NCBI RefSeq assembly: GCF_035294165.1 | Contig: NZ_DATGLN010000256.1 | Span: 1-64,000, forward strand | DNA length: 64,000 bases | Source of the DNA: Chthonomonas sp035294165 | Lineage (GTDB): Bacteria > Armatimonadota > Chthonomonadetes > Chthonomonadales > Chthonomonadaceae | Direction of reading: 5' to 3' | In this document: piece by piece, positions 35,101 to 43,494 of the stretch | Position numbering within the stretch: position 1 is the first letter of the stretch | How the letters are laid out: each line of letters opens with the position of its first letter | The notes under the pieces: generated by a model | Database searches by the model: none | Seen by the model: the letters and a program-made list of their open reading frames with translations, nothing else | What the model was told of the DNA's origin: nothing | Position numbers and translations under genes: made by a program

Positions 35101-35335
35101 TTTTGAGGCCGGCGACGGAACCTACGGCATCCTCAATCGGTTTAGTGACCTCTGTTTCGACCTCCGAGGGCGCCGCCCCTGGATAGACAGTTGTAATTGT
35201 GATGGTGGGAATCGTTACACGCGGATTGAGGTCTATGGGGAGATGGAAATAGGCAAAGATGCCCAGCGCCGTTATGGCGAGCAGCACCATCCACACAAGC
35301 AGGGGGCGTGATATGGCGAGACGGGTAATCCACAT
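32108..35335 (-). CDS. RND efflux pump, HAE1 (AcrB-like) family
   Basis: 1075 residues with the full two-fold RND layout: span 1, a large periplasmic loop (about 35-330), six spans (about 335-535), a second loop (about 560-860) and five final spans. LSVGILVDDSIVVLE in span 4 holds the two aspartates of the proton relay. The pump drives export in a three-part complex with the adaptor and outer-membrane protein encoded just upstream. Because the same operon begins with hopanoid genes, a lipid or envelope substrate is conceivable; multidrug export is the family's usual role. Overlaps the convergent NTF2-like gene by 22 bases. Confidence 0.95.
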   Translation of the reverse strand: MWITRLAISRPLLVWMVLLAITALGIFAYFHLPIDLNPRVTIPTITITTVYPGAAPSEVETEVTKPIEDAVGSVAGLKNVYSSSQPDVSIISMDFVAGTDVARALATVRQHLQSVHLPAGAQIPQVSPLDINAQPVLYLGLESSSLNSLHLRQLADDVIAPRLRREPGVGSVEVYGGRTREIDIRVDPLRLQENHLTIADVINSLQMGGHDVPAGSMVQGQQQIEVRFASAYTSLRALRNTVLLPSAPPPSLPSPTSTPPSPPLTLADVADVSEGYAPQTVITRINGHEGVSLVVVKAADASAVTVVEELQKALAQLHPILPPDVHIITLQNTATIVREALQDVDFSLILGAFLAMGVVLLFLHNLRGTLIVSLAIPTCIIATFLVMYLVGFTLNQMTLLALSLSVGILVDDSIVVLESITRHLNRGETPIKAAYRGRAEIGFASLAITLTDVVVFVPIAFTGGIVGSFFKQFGLSIVFATLFSLLVSFTLTPMLASTWYRSGETIGARRGIYRVLEGLYVKLENRYRHLLGVAMRYRWMVLTGGGVILAAGVWFALPHLGFEFLPGIDQSQISVTIEMPPGSSLSATDRIAAQAERIIAAIPETAHTATTVGQILGGFGSIPQQGPQFAQINVQLKPRANVFARWLHMPLSGTRLKSDSAIAQELQSSLAPLAQTSDARIVATAVRSVVGVTQPIDIQLRGADTQKLAQFAAVVRDRLARIPGVLNPDVSVRTGKPEVTATIVPFRAASFNLPPLQAGTILHEAIAGASPTVYRDGDKDIPVRVHLSGFDHGNQQQVGNIIIGYDSFGQPILLADVADLFLHSSPTSIDRQNGERMVAVTADLAPNAPLGNIQQRIQRQILNKLPHAGIKIHWGGDAETLNENVVPFATSVAMAALLVYVVMAILFNNPGTPFVIMFTLPMALAGALGALVLTGETLSLVAAIGVIMLLGLMGRNAILLLDYTNTLRSRGEPRDLAIQEAGATRLRPILMTTIATILGMLPIALRIGQASEIRAPMAIVVIGGLLVSTLLTLVAIPVIYTLFDDLVLWLRQHLAYPTREPQNIEKPASQGVGER

Positions 35336-35341
35336 AGCGGT

Positions 35342-36643
35342 CTACGGAAGCATAACCAGAATTCGGGCGCTTTGGCCAATTCGTAGCCCCGCCGGGAGGT
35401 GGAGAAAAGAGAAATGCACACGGAACGAGCGGCCATCCGGCTCGGCCACCGGCGATATATAAGTAAGTTTTGCCGCATAGGCTGCACCGGGATGGCTATC
35501 CAAAAACACCTGGGCGGCTTGGCCGATATGCAGCAGAGGGAGTTGACGCGCGAGCGCTAAGGCCTCTACATAGGGGTGGTTTGTGGAGACTACGGCAAGC
35601 AGGGGTAAGCCTGGCTGCACGATGTCGCCGGTATGAACCGCCAAGTCGGTGACAATTCCCTCGATGGGACTGATCAGTTGGTTCGCCCGATAAACGGATT
35701 TGGCGGCGACTAAAGCGGCATGGGCTTGCTGCACGGCATCTCGGGCGGCGGCGACATCGTGTTGAGCGATGGCGATGACTTGAAGCCGCGCTTTGGCCGC
35801 CGTTTGAACCGCTTGTTGGGCTTGCTGAACTCCGAATTTCGCCTGATCGAGGTCTTGCTGCGCAAGGGCAACGCGATAGGGTAGGGAGCCACCAGGGGCT
35901 GCCATGGTCTGCTGCAGTTGCGCTTTAGCTGCCTTGAGATCGGCCTCGGCGGTCTCCACTTGGGCTTGCGCTCCTTGGAGTTGCAACTGCGAGACACCTC
36001 CAACCGAGGCAAGCTGTTGGAGCGAGCGAAGGTTTTTTTGAGCTTGTTCAAGCTCGATCTTCGCTTTTTGTACGTTGGCGGTTGCGGCAACGGCATCGGC
36101 GTTATTGGCGTCTTGGGCTGCGCGCAGGGCAGTTTGCGCCTGCTGCTCCTTTTGCTGGGCCTGTTGGAGGGCTGCTTGGGCGGTTTGAAGGTCGCTATCG
36201 GCTTTGAGTTGTTGAGCCTTAGCGCCGACGATGGCCTTGCGAAGTTGATCTTGTGCGGCGCGATAGCCGGCCTCGGCCTGATCCCATTGGGCGCGTGTTT
36301 GGGTATCGTCGAGAACGATGAGGGGTTGGCCGATGGAAACCTGATCGCCGTTGTGCACAAGAACCGCAAGGGCTTTGGTTGGCTGTGAGATAGAGAGCGT
36401 AGCTCGATCGGAGGCTTGAATAAGCCCGATCAATTGCAGAGGTTCTGGCTTTGGCGCTACGGATTGATCGAGGCTTTTGGTGGCTGTGGATGCCATGGTA
36501 GAGGTTGGCGTGAGGTCGGGAGCAGCGGCTAGTTTAGATGCCGTTGGCATCTCTTGGCGTGCACAGGCGATGAGCACTATGACCGAGAGACCTATAAGTG
36601 CAATGGATATAATGAAACGACTGCAGTTGACGAAGTTTTTCAT
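35342..36643 (-). CDS. Periplasmic adaptor (membrane fusion) lipoprotein of the RND system
   Basis: 433 residues with a signal peptide ending in VLIAC (lipobox, residue about 27). A biotinyl-lipoyl-like half motif (VHNGDQVSIGQPLIVLDD) is followed by an unusually long alpha-hairpin (about 110-315), full of A, Q and K heptads, and the second lipoyl half with VHTGDIVQPGLPLLAVVS. The hairpin length exceeds that of typical AcrA-like proteins, suggesting a deep reach to the channel. Five bases separate it from tolC and six from the pump gene. Adaptor identity is firm. Confidence 0.93.
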   Translation of the reverse strand: MKNFVNCSRFIISIALIGLSVIVLIACARQEMPTASKLAAAPDLTPTSTMASTATKSLDQSVAPKPEPLQLIGLIQASDRATLSISQPTKALAVLVHNGDQVSIGQPLIVLDDTQTRAQWDQAEAGYRAAQDQLRKAIVGAKAQQLKADSDLQTAQAALQQAQQKEQQAQTALRAAQDANNADAVAATANVQKAKIELEQAQKNLRSLQQLASVGGVSQLQLQGAQAQVETAEADLKAAKAQLQQTMAAPGGSLPYRVALAQQDLDQAKFGVQQAQQAVQTAAKARLQVIAIAQHDVAAARDAVQQAHAALVAAKSVYRANQLISPIEGIVTDLAVHTGDIVQPGLPLLAVVSTNHPYVEALALARQLPLLHIGQAAQVFLDSHPGAAYAAKLTYISPVAEPDGRSFRVHFSFLHLPAGLRIGQSARILVMLP

Positions 36644-36648
36644 GATCT

Positions 36649-37956
36649 CTATTTAGAAATTTGTTGCGGAACAAGAGTTCCCTGAGCGTACCGAAAAGCG
36701 AATTCGGCTGCGATCAGATCGTATTGTGCTTGAAGTTCGCTCTGTTGTGCCGTGATATAGTCCTGGCGGGCGTTCTTTATGTCGAGTGCCGTACCCTGTC
36801 CCACTTCGTAGGCTTTCTCTGCCACGGTTAAACTCGCCTTACTGCTCTCCAACTGAACGTGGGCTAGGGCTAGCTGAGCTTTAGCTTCTTCCATCTGCTG
36901 CCACGCCTGTGTTACATCGAGAATAATACCGGACAGGGCGTCTTTGCGAAGGGCCACGAGGCGTTCAACGGCATTTTCAGCCTGCGCTCTATCTGCTTTA
37001 CGCTCCCCTTTATCCAACAGTTGCCAATGAAGTTCGATGGTAGCTGCGGCATAGTGTTGCGGCACGATGGCCGTTCGAGTTTGTTCGGCTAGTTCGGCAT
37101 GAAAGCTAAGAGAGGGTTGCATCGCGAGGCGAGCCAGAGAGAGGCCAGCTTTGGCGGCCTGCAGTTGGAGGTTTAGAAGAAGCAGATCGGGACGTTGCGT
37201 TTGTGCCGTGGCGATGGCCTCTTCCGGGGAAGGGGGTGGTTCTGGCAACGAGGCCGGAGGCACGATCTGGATAGCGGATTCTAGCGGGCGCCCTAGGAGC
37301 CGATTGAGGTTCATTTTGGCTAAATGGTAGGCTCCTTGCGCCTTCGCCATACCCAGTTCAGCCTCGGCGGTTTGAGATTGCGCTAGGGTGCGATCTATGG
37401 GCTTGCCGAACCCAGCGGTAATTTGCTGTTCCACAAGTGCGGCGTACTGTTTTGCGAATGCGACCCCTTCCTCTGCCGCTTTGAGGCCGGCCTGAGCGCG
37501 CAACAGGTCTACACAGGCCTTTGCGACAGAAAAGGCGATATCGGCTAGCTCTTTCCGATAGTTTTGTAGAGCGATAGCGCGTTCGGCCAGATAGCGCTCT
37601 TTGGCGGCCCCTAGCCCGGCGCGATAGAGAGGCTGATCGAACTCCAACTTTATCTGACCGAACTGTTCTGGAAGGGCTGGGGGTGCGGAGATGCCGGGCA
37701 GTCGCACCTCCTGACCCTGCTCGGTACCGGATGCGGTTGCGGTGATAGAGGGGCGAGCCACCGGTCTGTCGGGGTCGGCTGCAGCCTCCGCAGAGGCCAA
37801 CTCATAGCGGGCGGCTTGTGCTTGGGGGCTTTGTTGAAGCGCGATTTGGATGGCCTGAGAGATGGTGAGAGAGGTGGCCATCTCTTGTGCACGGCATAAA
37901 GACGCGCTGCACGCGATGAGCATAGCCACTATAAGGAAGCAGGTACGAACGATCAT
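36649..37956 (-). CDS. TolC-family outer-membrane channel protein
   Basis: 435 residues with a signal peptide (1-23). Two internal repeats of long helices typical of TolC (LTISQAIQIALQQSPQ at about 30, and ARLAMQPSLSFHAEL near 265), with the conserved NPxx-like region reduced here (KMNLNRLLG). The protein would make the outer-membrane exit of the exporter encoded by the next two genes. It overlaps the hpnG stop by four bases (ATGA), so it is translated with the hopanoid genes. Confidence 0.93.
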   Translation of the reverse strand: MIVRTCFLIVAMLIACSASLCRAQEMATSLTISQAIQIALQQSPQAQAARYELASAEAAADPDRPVARPSITATASGTEQGQEVRLPGISAPPALPEQFGQIKLEFDQPLYRAGLGAAKERYLAERAIALQNYRKELADIAFSVAKACVDLLRAQAGLKAAEEGVAFAKQYAALVEQQITAGFGKPIDRTLAQSQTAEAELGMAKAQGAYHLAKMNLNRLLGRPLESAIQIVPPASLPEPPPSPEEAIATAQTQRPDLLLLNLQLQAAKAGLSLARLAMQPSLSFHAELAEQTRTAIVPQHYAAATIELHWQLLDKGERKADRAQAENAVERLVALRKDALSGIILDVTQAWQQMEEAKAQLALAHVQLESSKASLTVAEKAYEVGQGTALDIKNARQDYITAQQSELQAQYDLIAAEFAFRYAQGTLVPQQISK

Positions 37957-38660
37957 GGGCTAGGCTCCTGCAACGCAGCGATGAAATTTTGAAGGTATAA
38001 CGCCAGCGTCTTCGCGGCGTAGGCGGCTCTCTTGCCCAATAGATAGAGTTCGGGCAGGTTATAGGGCTGTTTCAAGACGGTAAGCAAGAATGGAAAAAGA
38101 CGAATGTGGCCTTGTGTATCGGTAAGTACGTTAAAATCAAAGGGCATACGGTCTTGGTAGCCGTCCGTAATGGCGCGCACGACTATCCAGGGACAGTTAT
38201 GTGTGGTGGCAATTTGCGCAGCGCCGAAGCTTTCCATATCGATTCCTAAAGGTTTTTCTGGGTAAATTGCAGAGAGTTTCTGCAAAAAGGCGCTTTTTTC
38301 CGCCGAGTTTAGCAGAACGCGGTTTACCGTTGCCAAGGGGCCTATCCCCAGGCGAACCTGCGGCAGCACGATCTGTTGTGCTTGCCAAAACATATCCGCA
38401 TTGGGTTTATAGGCTTTTGGCGACGATGCCACTCCGTCGAGCACCTGATTGGCTATCAACAGCGTGCCCGGCACAAGCTCTTCCGTCAAGCCGCCGCCAA
38501 ATCCGCAGATAATAAGGCACCCAACGCCTTGTGCAAGGAGCTGCTGAGCGCCTCGTGCTGCATTTTCCCTGCCGGCGCCGGAGCACTGAACGATAAGATT
38601 TTGTTGCACCGCCTCCATCGGTCGGAAAGGCCTTCTCTCCTGAGGCAGCGCAAATAACAC
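37953..38660 (-). CDS. hpnG: Nucleoside phosphorylase-fold protein, probable adenosylhopane nucleosidase HpnG
   Basis: 235 residues of the PNP/MTA nucleosidase fold. GGGLTEELVPGTLLIANQV, then GIDMESFGAAQIA (the methionine-glutamate of the ribose site) and VVRAITDGYQD are visible. HpnG removes adenine from adenosylhopane to give ribosylhopane. The fold alone could be MTA/SAH nucleosidase; the neighbours hpnH and hpnA point to HpnG. The annotated GTG 38660 has no good ribosome binding site. Codons upstream (L-R-I-G before VLFALPQE) look like real beta-strand sequence, so a rare start such as CTG 38672 is possible; the ispH stop, in the same frame at 38690, sets the limit. Confidence 0.8.
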   Translation of the reverse strand: MLFALPQERRPFRPMEAVQQNLIVQCSGAGRENAARGAQQLLAQGVGCLIICGFGGGLTEELVPGTLLIANQVLDGVASSPKAYKPNADMFWQAQQIVLPQVRLGIGPLATVNRVLLNSAEKSAFLQKLSAIYPEKPLGIDMESFGAAQIATTHNCPWIVVRAITDGYQDRMPFDFNVLTDTQGHIRLFPFLLTVLKQPYNLPELYLLGKRAAYAAKTLALYLQNFIAALQEPSP

Positions 38661-38687
38661 TCCGATTCGCAGTCGTGCTTTCTCTTG

Positions 38688-39617
38688 TTAGGATGGCTGC
38701 GCCACCGGCTCTTCCGAAGGAGGCGCGATGTCACATTCAAGCACCTTCTGGCGTACGGCCTCAACGAGGTCTTCGGGAGTGGAGAGGCCGGAAGCGATCC
38801 CGACGGTTTTACAGTTGGCCAACACTTCGATGGGCAGCTCTTCGGCGTTTTGGACGTGAATGGTGTTGGAGTTATAGTGCCGGCATAGCGCGGCCAGTTC
38901 CATGGTATTGGCACTTGTACGAGAGCCGACCACGATCATCAAATCCACCTTCTGGGCTAGCTCGATGGCGTCATCCTGTCGGTTTTGCACAGGACGGCAG
39001 ATCGTGTTGATGATGCGTATCTCCTTGCACATCATCAACATCTCGTTGATGATTTTGTGGCACAGTTCGAGCGCGTGGGTCGTTTGAAAGATCACGCCGA
39101 CTTTGCGCAGAAGTTTGAAGTTTTTCTTGGCCTCATAAAGCTCCTCAACGCTATCAATCACAAGGGCCGGATTTTCCAGTGAGCCCAGGATGCCTTTGAT
39201 CTCGGCGTGGTTTTTATCCCCAATGATCACGACCTGATAGCCGTCTCGCTCCAGAATTTGTGCGGCCTCTTGTGCCCGTAAGACGATGGGACAGGTGGCA
39301 TCTACAACCTCGATGCCCTGCGTCTTAGCTTCCTCGATCTTCGCTTTAGGAAGTCCATGGGCGCGGATGACCATGGTTCCACCACGGCTCTGCGTATAGT
39401 CCTCGACTTTCCGAAGGCCTTTGCTTTCGAGTTCATCGGTAACACGTTTGTTATGAACAAGGTCACCGAGGATAAACACGTCTTTACGTTCATCGAGGGC
39501 TTGACGGGTGAGATTGATGGCGCGTTTAACGCCAAAGCAGAAGCCCACCTCGCTGGCCATTATCACAGTTCGGCCAGACGGTGTGCTGGCCACATTATGG
39601 TTTTTATTTTTTGGCAT
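38688..39617 (-). CDS. ispH: 4-hydroxy-3-methylbut-2-enyl diphosphate reductase IspH
   Basis: IspH makes IPP and DMAPP in the last MEP-pathway step. 309 residues; the three cysteines that hold the 4Fe-4S cluster are in GFCFGVKRA, VDATCP and INTICRPVQNRQ. The substrate-site EIKG follows GDKNHA, and TSANTMEL is present. The start overlaps hpnA by 14 bases. Placement in a hopanoid operon is sensible: IPP and DMAPP are the source of squalene. The final residues carry a short acidic/proline tail. Confidence 0.96.
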   Translation of the reverse strand: MPKNKNHNVASTPSGRTVIMASEVGFCFGVKRAINLTRQALDERKDVFILGDLVHNKRVTDELESKGLRKVEDYTQSRGGTMVIRAHGLPKAKIEEAKTQGIEVVDATCPIVLRAQEAAQILERDGYQVVIIGDKNHAEIKGILGSLENPALVIDSVEELYEAKKNFKLLRKVGVIFQTTHALELCHKIINEMLMMCKEIRIINTICRPVQNRQDDAIELAQKVDLMIVVGSRTSANTMELAALCRHYNSNTIHVQNAEELPIEVLANCKTVGIASGLSTPEDLVEAVRQKVLECDIAPPSEEPVAQPS

Positions 39618-40605
39618 AACCTTTCTCCTGAAACCAAGCCACTGCGCGGGCGAGAGCGTTTTCTATGGGCGATTGGGGCATTCCCAGTTCCCGCACAGCG
39701 CGCGTTGAGTCGAAATACATTTTATATCTAGCCATTTTCACCCCTTCGAAGGGATGCGTCGGCTCTTTTTTCAGCAAACCTGCGACCACAAGGTTTTCTA
39801 GGCCTACGGCGCACCAGGCGAGGGCATAGGGCAGACGAAGGCGCGGAGCGGGCAGCCCCGATATCTGGGCGAGCATTTCTAACATCTGCCTCAAAGTTAC
39901 ATTACGATGTCCGAGAATATAACGTTGACCGGTGCGCCCTTTTTCCGCAGCTAGCAGAATACCCTCCGCCACGTCCCGTACATCCACAAGGTTCAAACCG
40001 GTGTCTACGTAAGCGGGCAGACGCCGGTTGAGAAAATCCACGATGATGCGGCCTGTAGGGGTGGGTTTAATATCGTTTTCGCCCACGGGCGTGCTCGGAT
40101 TAACGATGACCACATCCAGACCCTCTGCCGCAAATTGACGGGCAACCTCCTCGGCCAAGAATTTCGAGCGTTTATAGTGCCCTATCATGTCGGCCAAGGA
40201 GACCGGTGTATCTTCGTTTCCAGGCGAACCATCGCGAGGGATACCTAGTACTCCTACGGTGCTGGTATAGACCACACGCCTTACACCGGCATCACGGGCT
40301 GCGGTCAGGAGGTTTTTTGTGCCCTCCACGTTTGCTCGGTAAAGCTGTTGCGGATCGCGCGCCCAGAGGCGGTAGTCTGCGGCCACATGGTAGACCACAT
40401 CGCAACCGGCCACCGCTCTGCGAAGCGAGGCGATATCGGTTAGATCGCCACACACCTCTTCGTAAAGCGCTGGATTAAGAGCGCAAAGATTATCTCGACG
40501 GCTCGTCGGGCGGGTAAGCACCCGGATAGGTTGGCCGCGCTCTGTAAGCAGACGAGCCACGTGAAAACCGACAAAGCCTGTGGCACCGGTGACCAGCGAA
40601 GGCAT
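39604..40605 (-). CDS. hpnA: Hopanoid-associated NAD(P)-dependent sugar epimerase HpnA
   Basis: 333 residues of the extended SDR family. The cofactor motif is VTGATGFVGFHVAR (about 5-18), the catalytic serine/threonine lies in VYTSTVGVLG, and the active YXXXK appears as YKRSK (about 165-169), consistent with Y-X3-K. HYKRSKFLAEEVAR and NPSTPVGENDIKPTP match the HpnA subgroup I know. HpnA acts on side-chain sugar chemistry of hopanoids, although its exact reaction is less certain. Four bases separate it from hpnH. Confidence 0.9.
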   Translation of the reverse strand: MPSLVTGATGFVGFHVARLLTERGQPIRVLTRPTSRRDNLCALNPALYEEVCGDLTDIASLRRAVAGCDVVYHVAADYRLWARDPQQLYRANVEGTKNLLTAARDAGVRRVVYTSTVGVLGIPRDGSPGNEDTPVSLADMIGHYKRSKFLAEEVARQFAAEGLDVVIVNPSTPVGENDIKPTPTGRIIVDFLNRRLPAYVDTGLNLVDVRDVAEGILLAAEKGRTGQRYILGHRNVTLRQMLEMLAQISGLPAPRLRLPYALAWCAVGLENLVVAGLLKKEPTHPFEGVKMARYKMYFDSTRAVRELGMPQSPIENALARAVAWFQEKGYAKK

Positions 40606-40609
40606 TCGT

Positions 40610-41608
40610 TTATTTAAGCGACCAGGCGGCGAGCTGAAGTTTCCCCTTGAGGGTTTTCATAGCTTCGGTGACGGCACTATGCTCGAAACCGCTATGCATT
40701 TTGCAGTTTTGACAGCGCGGGTCTAGGCGCGATTCCCAGTACTCCCAGTTAGTGGTATTCCAGAAGGTCTCCCAATCTGGGATGTAGCGATCGCCGATCA
40801 GATAGCAGGGCGACTTCCACCCCATGGGGGTATAGTTGACGGTAGACCAAGGCGAGCAGGGCAACTCGCGTAGACCGGCTGCGAATTCGAGAAAGAGAGG
40901 GGTGGCGCAGACTTTGTATTTGCCGGCAAAGCTACGTATCTGTCGAAACTTTTCGTGAATCTGTTCTCGGGTAAGAAAGATGTCGCGCTCCACACTTTCG
41001 TATTCATAGCCCGGCGAAACGAGAATGCCCTGAGCTTTCAGTTCATCCACCAGTTTGCAGAGCGCCTCCACCTCTTCTACCGAGGTCTCTTTATATACGG
41101 TGGTGTTGATATAGACATAGTAGCCTAGCTCGGCGGCGCGCTTCATCATCTCGATAGCTTTGTCGAACACACCGGCACGATTACACACGTAATCGTGCGT
41201 TTCACGAAGTCCATCGAGGTGGATCATAATGAAGAGGCGCGGATCGGGCGGTATAACGCCAAACACCTTCGTGTCGAGTTTGAGAGCGTTTGTGCAGAGA
41301 ATAACGTATTTGTCGCGTGCAAATAGCCCTTCGATCAGCTCTTTAAGTTCCGGATAGAGGGTAGGCTCGCCTCCACAGAGGTTCACAATAGGGGCGCCGC
41401 AGTCGTCAACCGCTTTGAGGCAGGTTTCCACGCTGAGACGGTCTTTTAGCTTGCCGGTATGGCGCTCTACGGAGCAGCCGATACAGGCCAAATTGCAGGT
41501 ATAGAGGGGCTCAAGCATGAGCACCGTGGGATAGCGGGTTATGCCCGCCTTTTCCATTTTGGAGCGATGACGGGCTTGCGCCATCATGAACCCTATAGGA
41601 TAACGCAT
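40610..41608 (-). CDS. hpnH: Radical SAM adenosylhopane synthase HpnH
   Basis: 332 residues. The radical SAM cluster motif CNLACIGC (CX3CX2C, about residues 38-45) lies near the start, with GGEPTLYPELKELI for SAM binding; the C-terminal NC and C residues (CQNCKMHSG) fit a SPASM-like tail. HpnH joins a 5'-deoxyadenosyl group to diploptene, the first step of extended hopanoids. MRYPIGFMMAQAR at the start and TYNW-like WETFWNTTNWEYWESR are typical. It is the first gene of a seven-gene run ending with the exporter. AAAGGAGG lies 12 bases upstream. No squalene-hopene cyclase is in the window. Confidence 0.95.
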   Translation of the reverse strand: MRYPIGFMMAQARHRSKMEKAGITRYPTVLMLEPLYTCNLACIGCSVERHTGKLKDRLSVETCLKAVDDCGAPIVNLCGGEPTLYPELKELIEGLFARDKYVILCTNALKLDTKVFGVIPPDPRLFIMIHLDGLRETHDYVCNRAGVFDKAIEMMKRAAELGYYVYINTTVYKETSVEEVEALCKLVDELKAQGILVSPGYEYESVERDIFLTREQIHEKFRQIRSFAGKYKVCATPLFLEFAAGLRELPCSPWSTVNYTPMGWKSPCYLIGDRYIPDWETFWNTTNWEYWESRLDPRCQNCKMHSGFEHSAVTEAMKTLKGKLQLAAWSLK

Positions 41609-41670
41609 TGCGTAAGGAGCCTCCTTTTTCTGTGGTATATCGCTAGTCTACGAAGAATCACCGGTTCGTT

Positions 41671-41688
41671 TTAGGGATTGTACCCTAA
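41671..41688. promoter_or_regulatory. Palindrome upstream of hpnH
   Basis: TTAGGG, six bases, then CCCTAA: a perfect inverted repeat about 63 bases before the hpnH start. It could bind a regulator of the operon or be part of a hairpin. No promoter boxes are certain around it. Confidence 0.3.
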
Positions 41689-41817
41689 TATTACGCTTGG
41701 ATGCGTGTTTTGTGCTGCTTGATCGGCTAAAAACGCAATGGTATCTAACATGCAACACAATTCATGTGATCACCTCAGCTAACAAAGCAGGCTCTGTTTT
41801 GGCCCATCGCTTCTAGG

Positions 41818-43494
41818 CTAGAAAAGCCCTATGATGCGACCGGTATCGTCTATATCTATGTTTTCGGCAGCGGGGACTTCGGGTAGGCCGGGCATGGTCA
41901 TAATATCACCGGCAAGAGCCACGACGAAGCCGGCACCTGCGGAAAGACGCAACTCCCGAATGTGGATGGTAAAGTTGGTGGGTGCACCGCCTGCTTTTGG
42001 GTCGTCGCTAAAAGAGTATTGCGTTTTTGCCATGCAGACGCGGAGATGGCCAAACCCCCTTTTCTCTAGCCAGCGCATTTGAGACAAAGCGGCCGGCTCC
42101 AAAGCAATGCCGTTGGCTCCATACACTCGCTTCGCGATAGTCTCCATTTTGGTGAAGAGACTTCCTTCTTCGGTGTAGAACGGGGTAAAGTGGGCGGGCT
42201 GCTCTAGTGCCTGTAGAACCGCTACAGCCAGCTCCTCTCCGCCTTTTCCTCCCTGTCCCCACACGTCGCAGGAGGCAACAAGCCAGTTCTTGCTTTTCGC
42301 AAACTCTCGTACAAGCTCGATTTCTTTGGTTGTATCTGAGGAGAAGCGATTGATAGCGATCACAAAGGGGATTTTGACCTGCTGCACGATGCTCACATGG
42401 CGTTCGAGATTGGCCAGTCCGTCCTCAAGTGCCTTGAGATTCTCCTCGTCAAGCTTCTGTTTACGAACGCCGCCATGCATTTTGAGGGCGCGAATGGTGG
42501 CAACAATGACCACGGCATCGGGGGGTAGATTGGCGCTAGGGGCGACGATATCGCAGTACTTTTCAAAGCCGAGGTCGGCCCCAAATCCGGCCTCGGTAAC
42601 GACGATCTCGCCCAAGCGGCGCGCCAGTTTGGTGGCGATGATGCTGCTGCAACCGTGTGCTATGTTGCCAAAGGGGCCTCCGTGCACGAAGGCGGGTGTG
42701 CCTTCCAAAGTTTGCACTAAATTGGGCTTGAGAGCATCGCGCAAGAGAACCGTCATGGCACCATGCACTTTGAGATCGGCGGCCGTTATCGCTTCACCGT
42801 CACGGTTGCGTCCAACGACGATTTTGCCCAAGCGCTCTTTCAGCTCTCCAAGGTGGTTGCTGAGGCACAAAATAGCCATGACTTCAGAGGCAACGGTAAT
42901 GAAAAAGCGCGATTCGCGGGGGATCCCTCCTTGCGTGCCTCCTAACCCGATGACGATATGACGCAAAGCCCGATCGTTCATATCCACGACACGGGGAAAG
43001 GAGATGGTAAGAGGGTCTATGTTAAGACGATTGCCGTGATGCAAATGATTGTCTATTGCGGCGGCAAGCAGGTTGTGGGCGGCGCCAATGGCGTGCATGT
43101 CGCCTGTGAAGTGAAGGTTGATGTCCTCCATGGGGATAACCTGAGCATAACCGCCTCCGGCGGCGCCACCCTTCAAGCCAAAAACCGGTCCCATAGAAGG
43201 CTCACGAATGGCGACAATGGCGCGCTTTCCCAGTCGGCAAAGAGCCTGCCCTAAGCCCACAGTCACCGTGGTTTTGCCCTCCCCGGCAGTGGTGGGTGTG
43301 ATGGCGGTCATCAGCACAATTTTGCCTTCTGAGTGAGCGGGAGTGTTCAAAAGCCGAGCGATTGCAGAGTATCCTATCTTGGCTTTATAGGTACCGTAAA
43401 GCTCAAGGTCGTTGAGAGTAAGACCTAAGTCGGCTGCCACCTCGCTAATGGGGCGTGGATTCACGGATTGTGCGATAGTGAGGTCGCTATTCAT
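41818..43494 (-). CDS. fhs: Formate-tetrahydrofolate ligase
   Basis: Fhs joins formate to tetrahydrofolate with ATP, feeding one-carbon metabolism. 558 residues from ATG 43494 (GAAGGAG upstream); the longer frame to 43572 lies inside the kinase gene. The P-loop TTAGEGKTTVTVGL (about 67-80), the EPSMGPVFGLKGGAAGGGY region, ALKPNLVQTLEG and TEAGFGADLG are all intact. It overlaps the uridine-kinase-like gene by eight bases. In a heterotroph it probably works for purine or serine synthesis. Confidence 0.97.
   Translation of the reverse strand: MNSDLTIAQSVNPRPISEVAADLGLTLNDLELYGTYKAKIGYSAIARLLNTPAHSEGKIVLMTAITPTTAGEGKTTVTVGLGQALCRLGKRAIVAIREPSMGPVFGLKGGAAGGGYAQVIPMEDINLHFTGDMHAIGAAHNLLAAAIDNHLHHGNRLNIDPLTISFPRVVDMNDRALRHIVIGLGGTQGGIPRESRFFITVASEVMAILCLSNHLGELKERLGKIVVGRNRDGEAITAADLKVHGAMTVLLRDALKPNLVQTLEGTPAFVHGGPFGNIAHGCSSIIATKLARRLGEIVVTEAGFGADLGFEKYCDIVAPSANLPPDAVVIVATIRALKMHGGVRKQKLDEENLKALEDGLANLERHVSIVQQVKIPFVIAINRFSSDTTKEIELVREFAKSKNWLVASCDVWGQGGKGGEELAVAVLQALEQPAHFTPFYTEEGSLFTKMETIAKRVYGANGIALEPAALSQMRWLEKRGFGHLRVCMAKTQYSFSDDPKAGGAPTNFTIHIRELRLSAGAGFVVALAGDIMTMPGLPEVPAAENIDIDDTGRIIGLF

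Noticed and set aside
42290..42961. 223-codon frame antisense to fhs
   Set aside because: Serine- and arginine-rich shadow of a well conserved gene.
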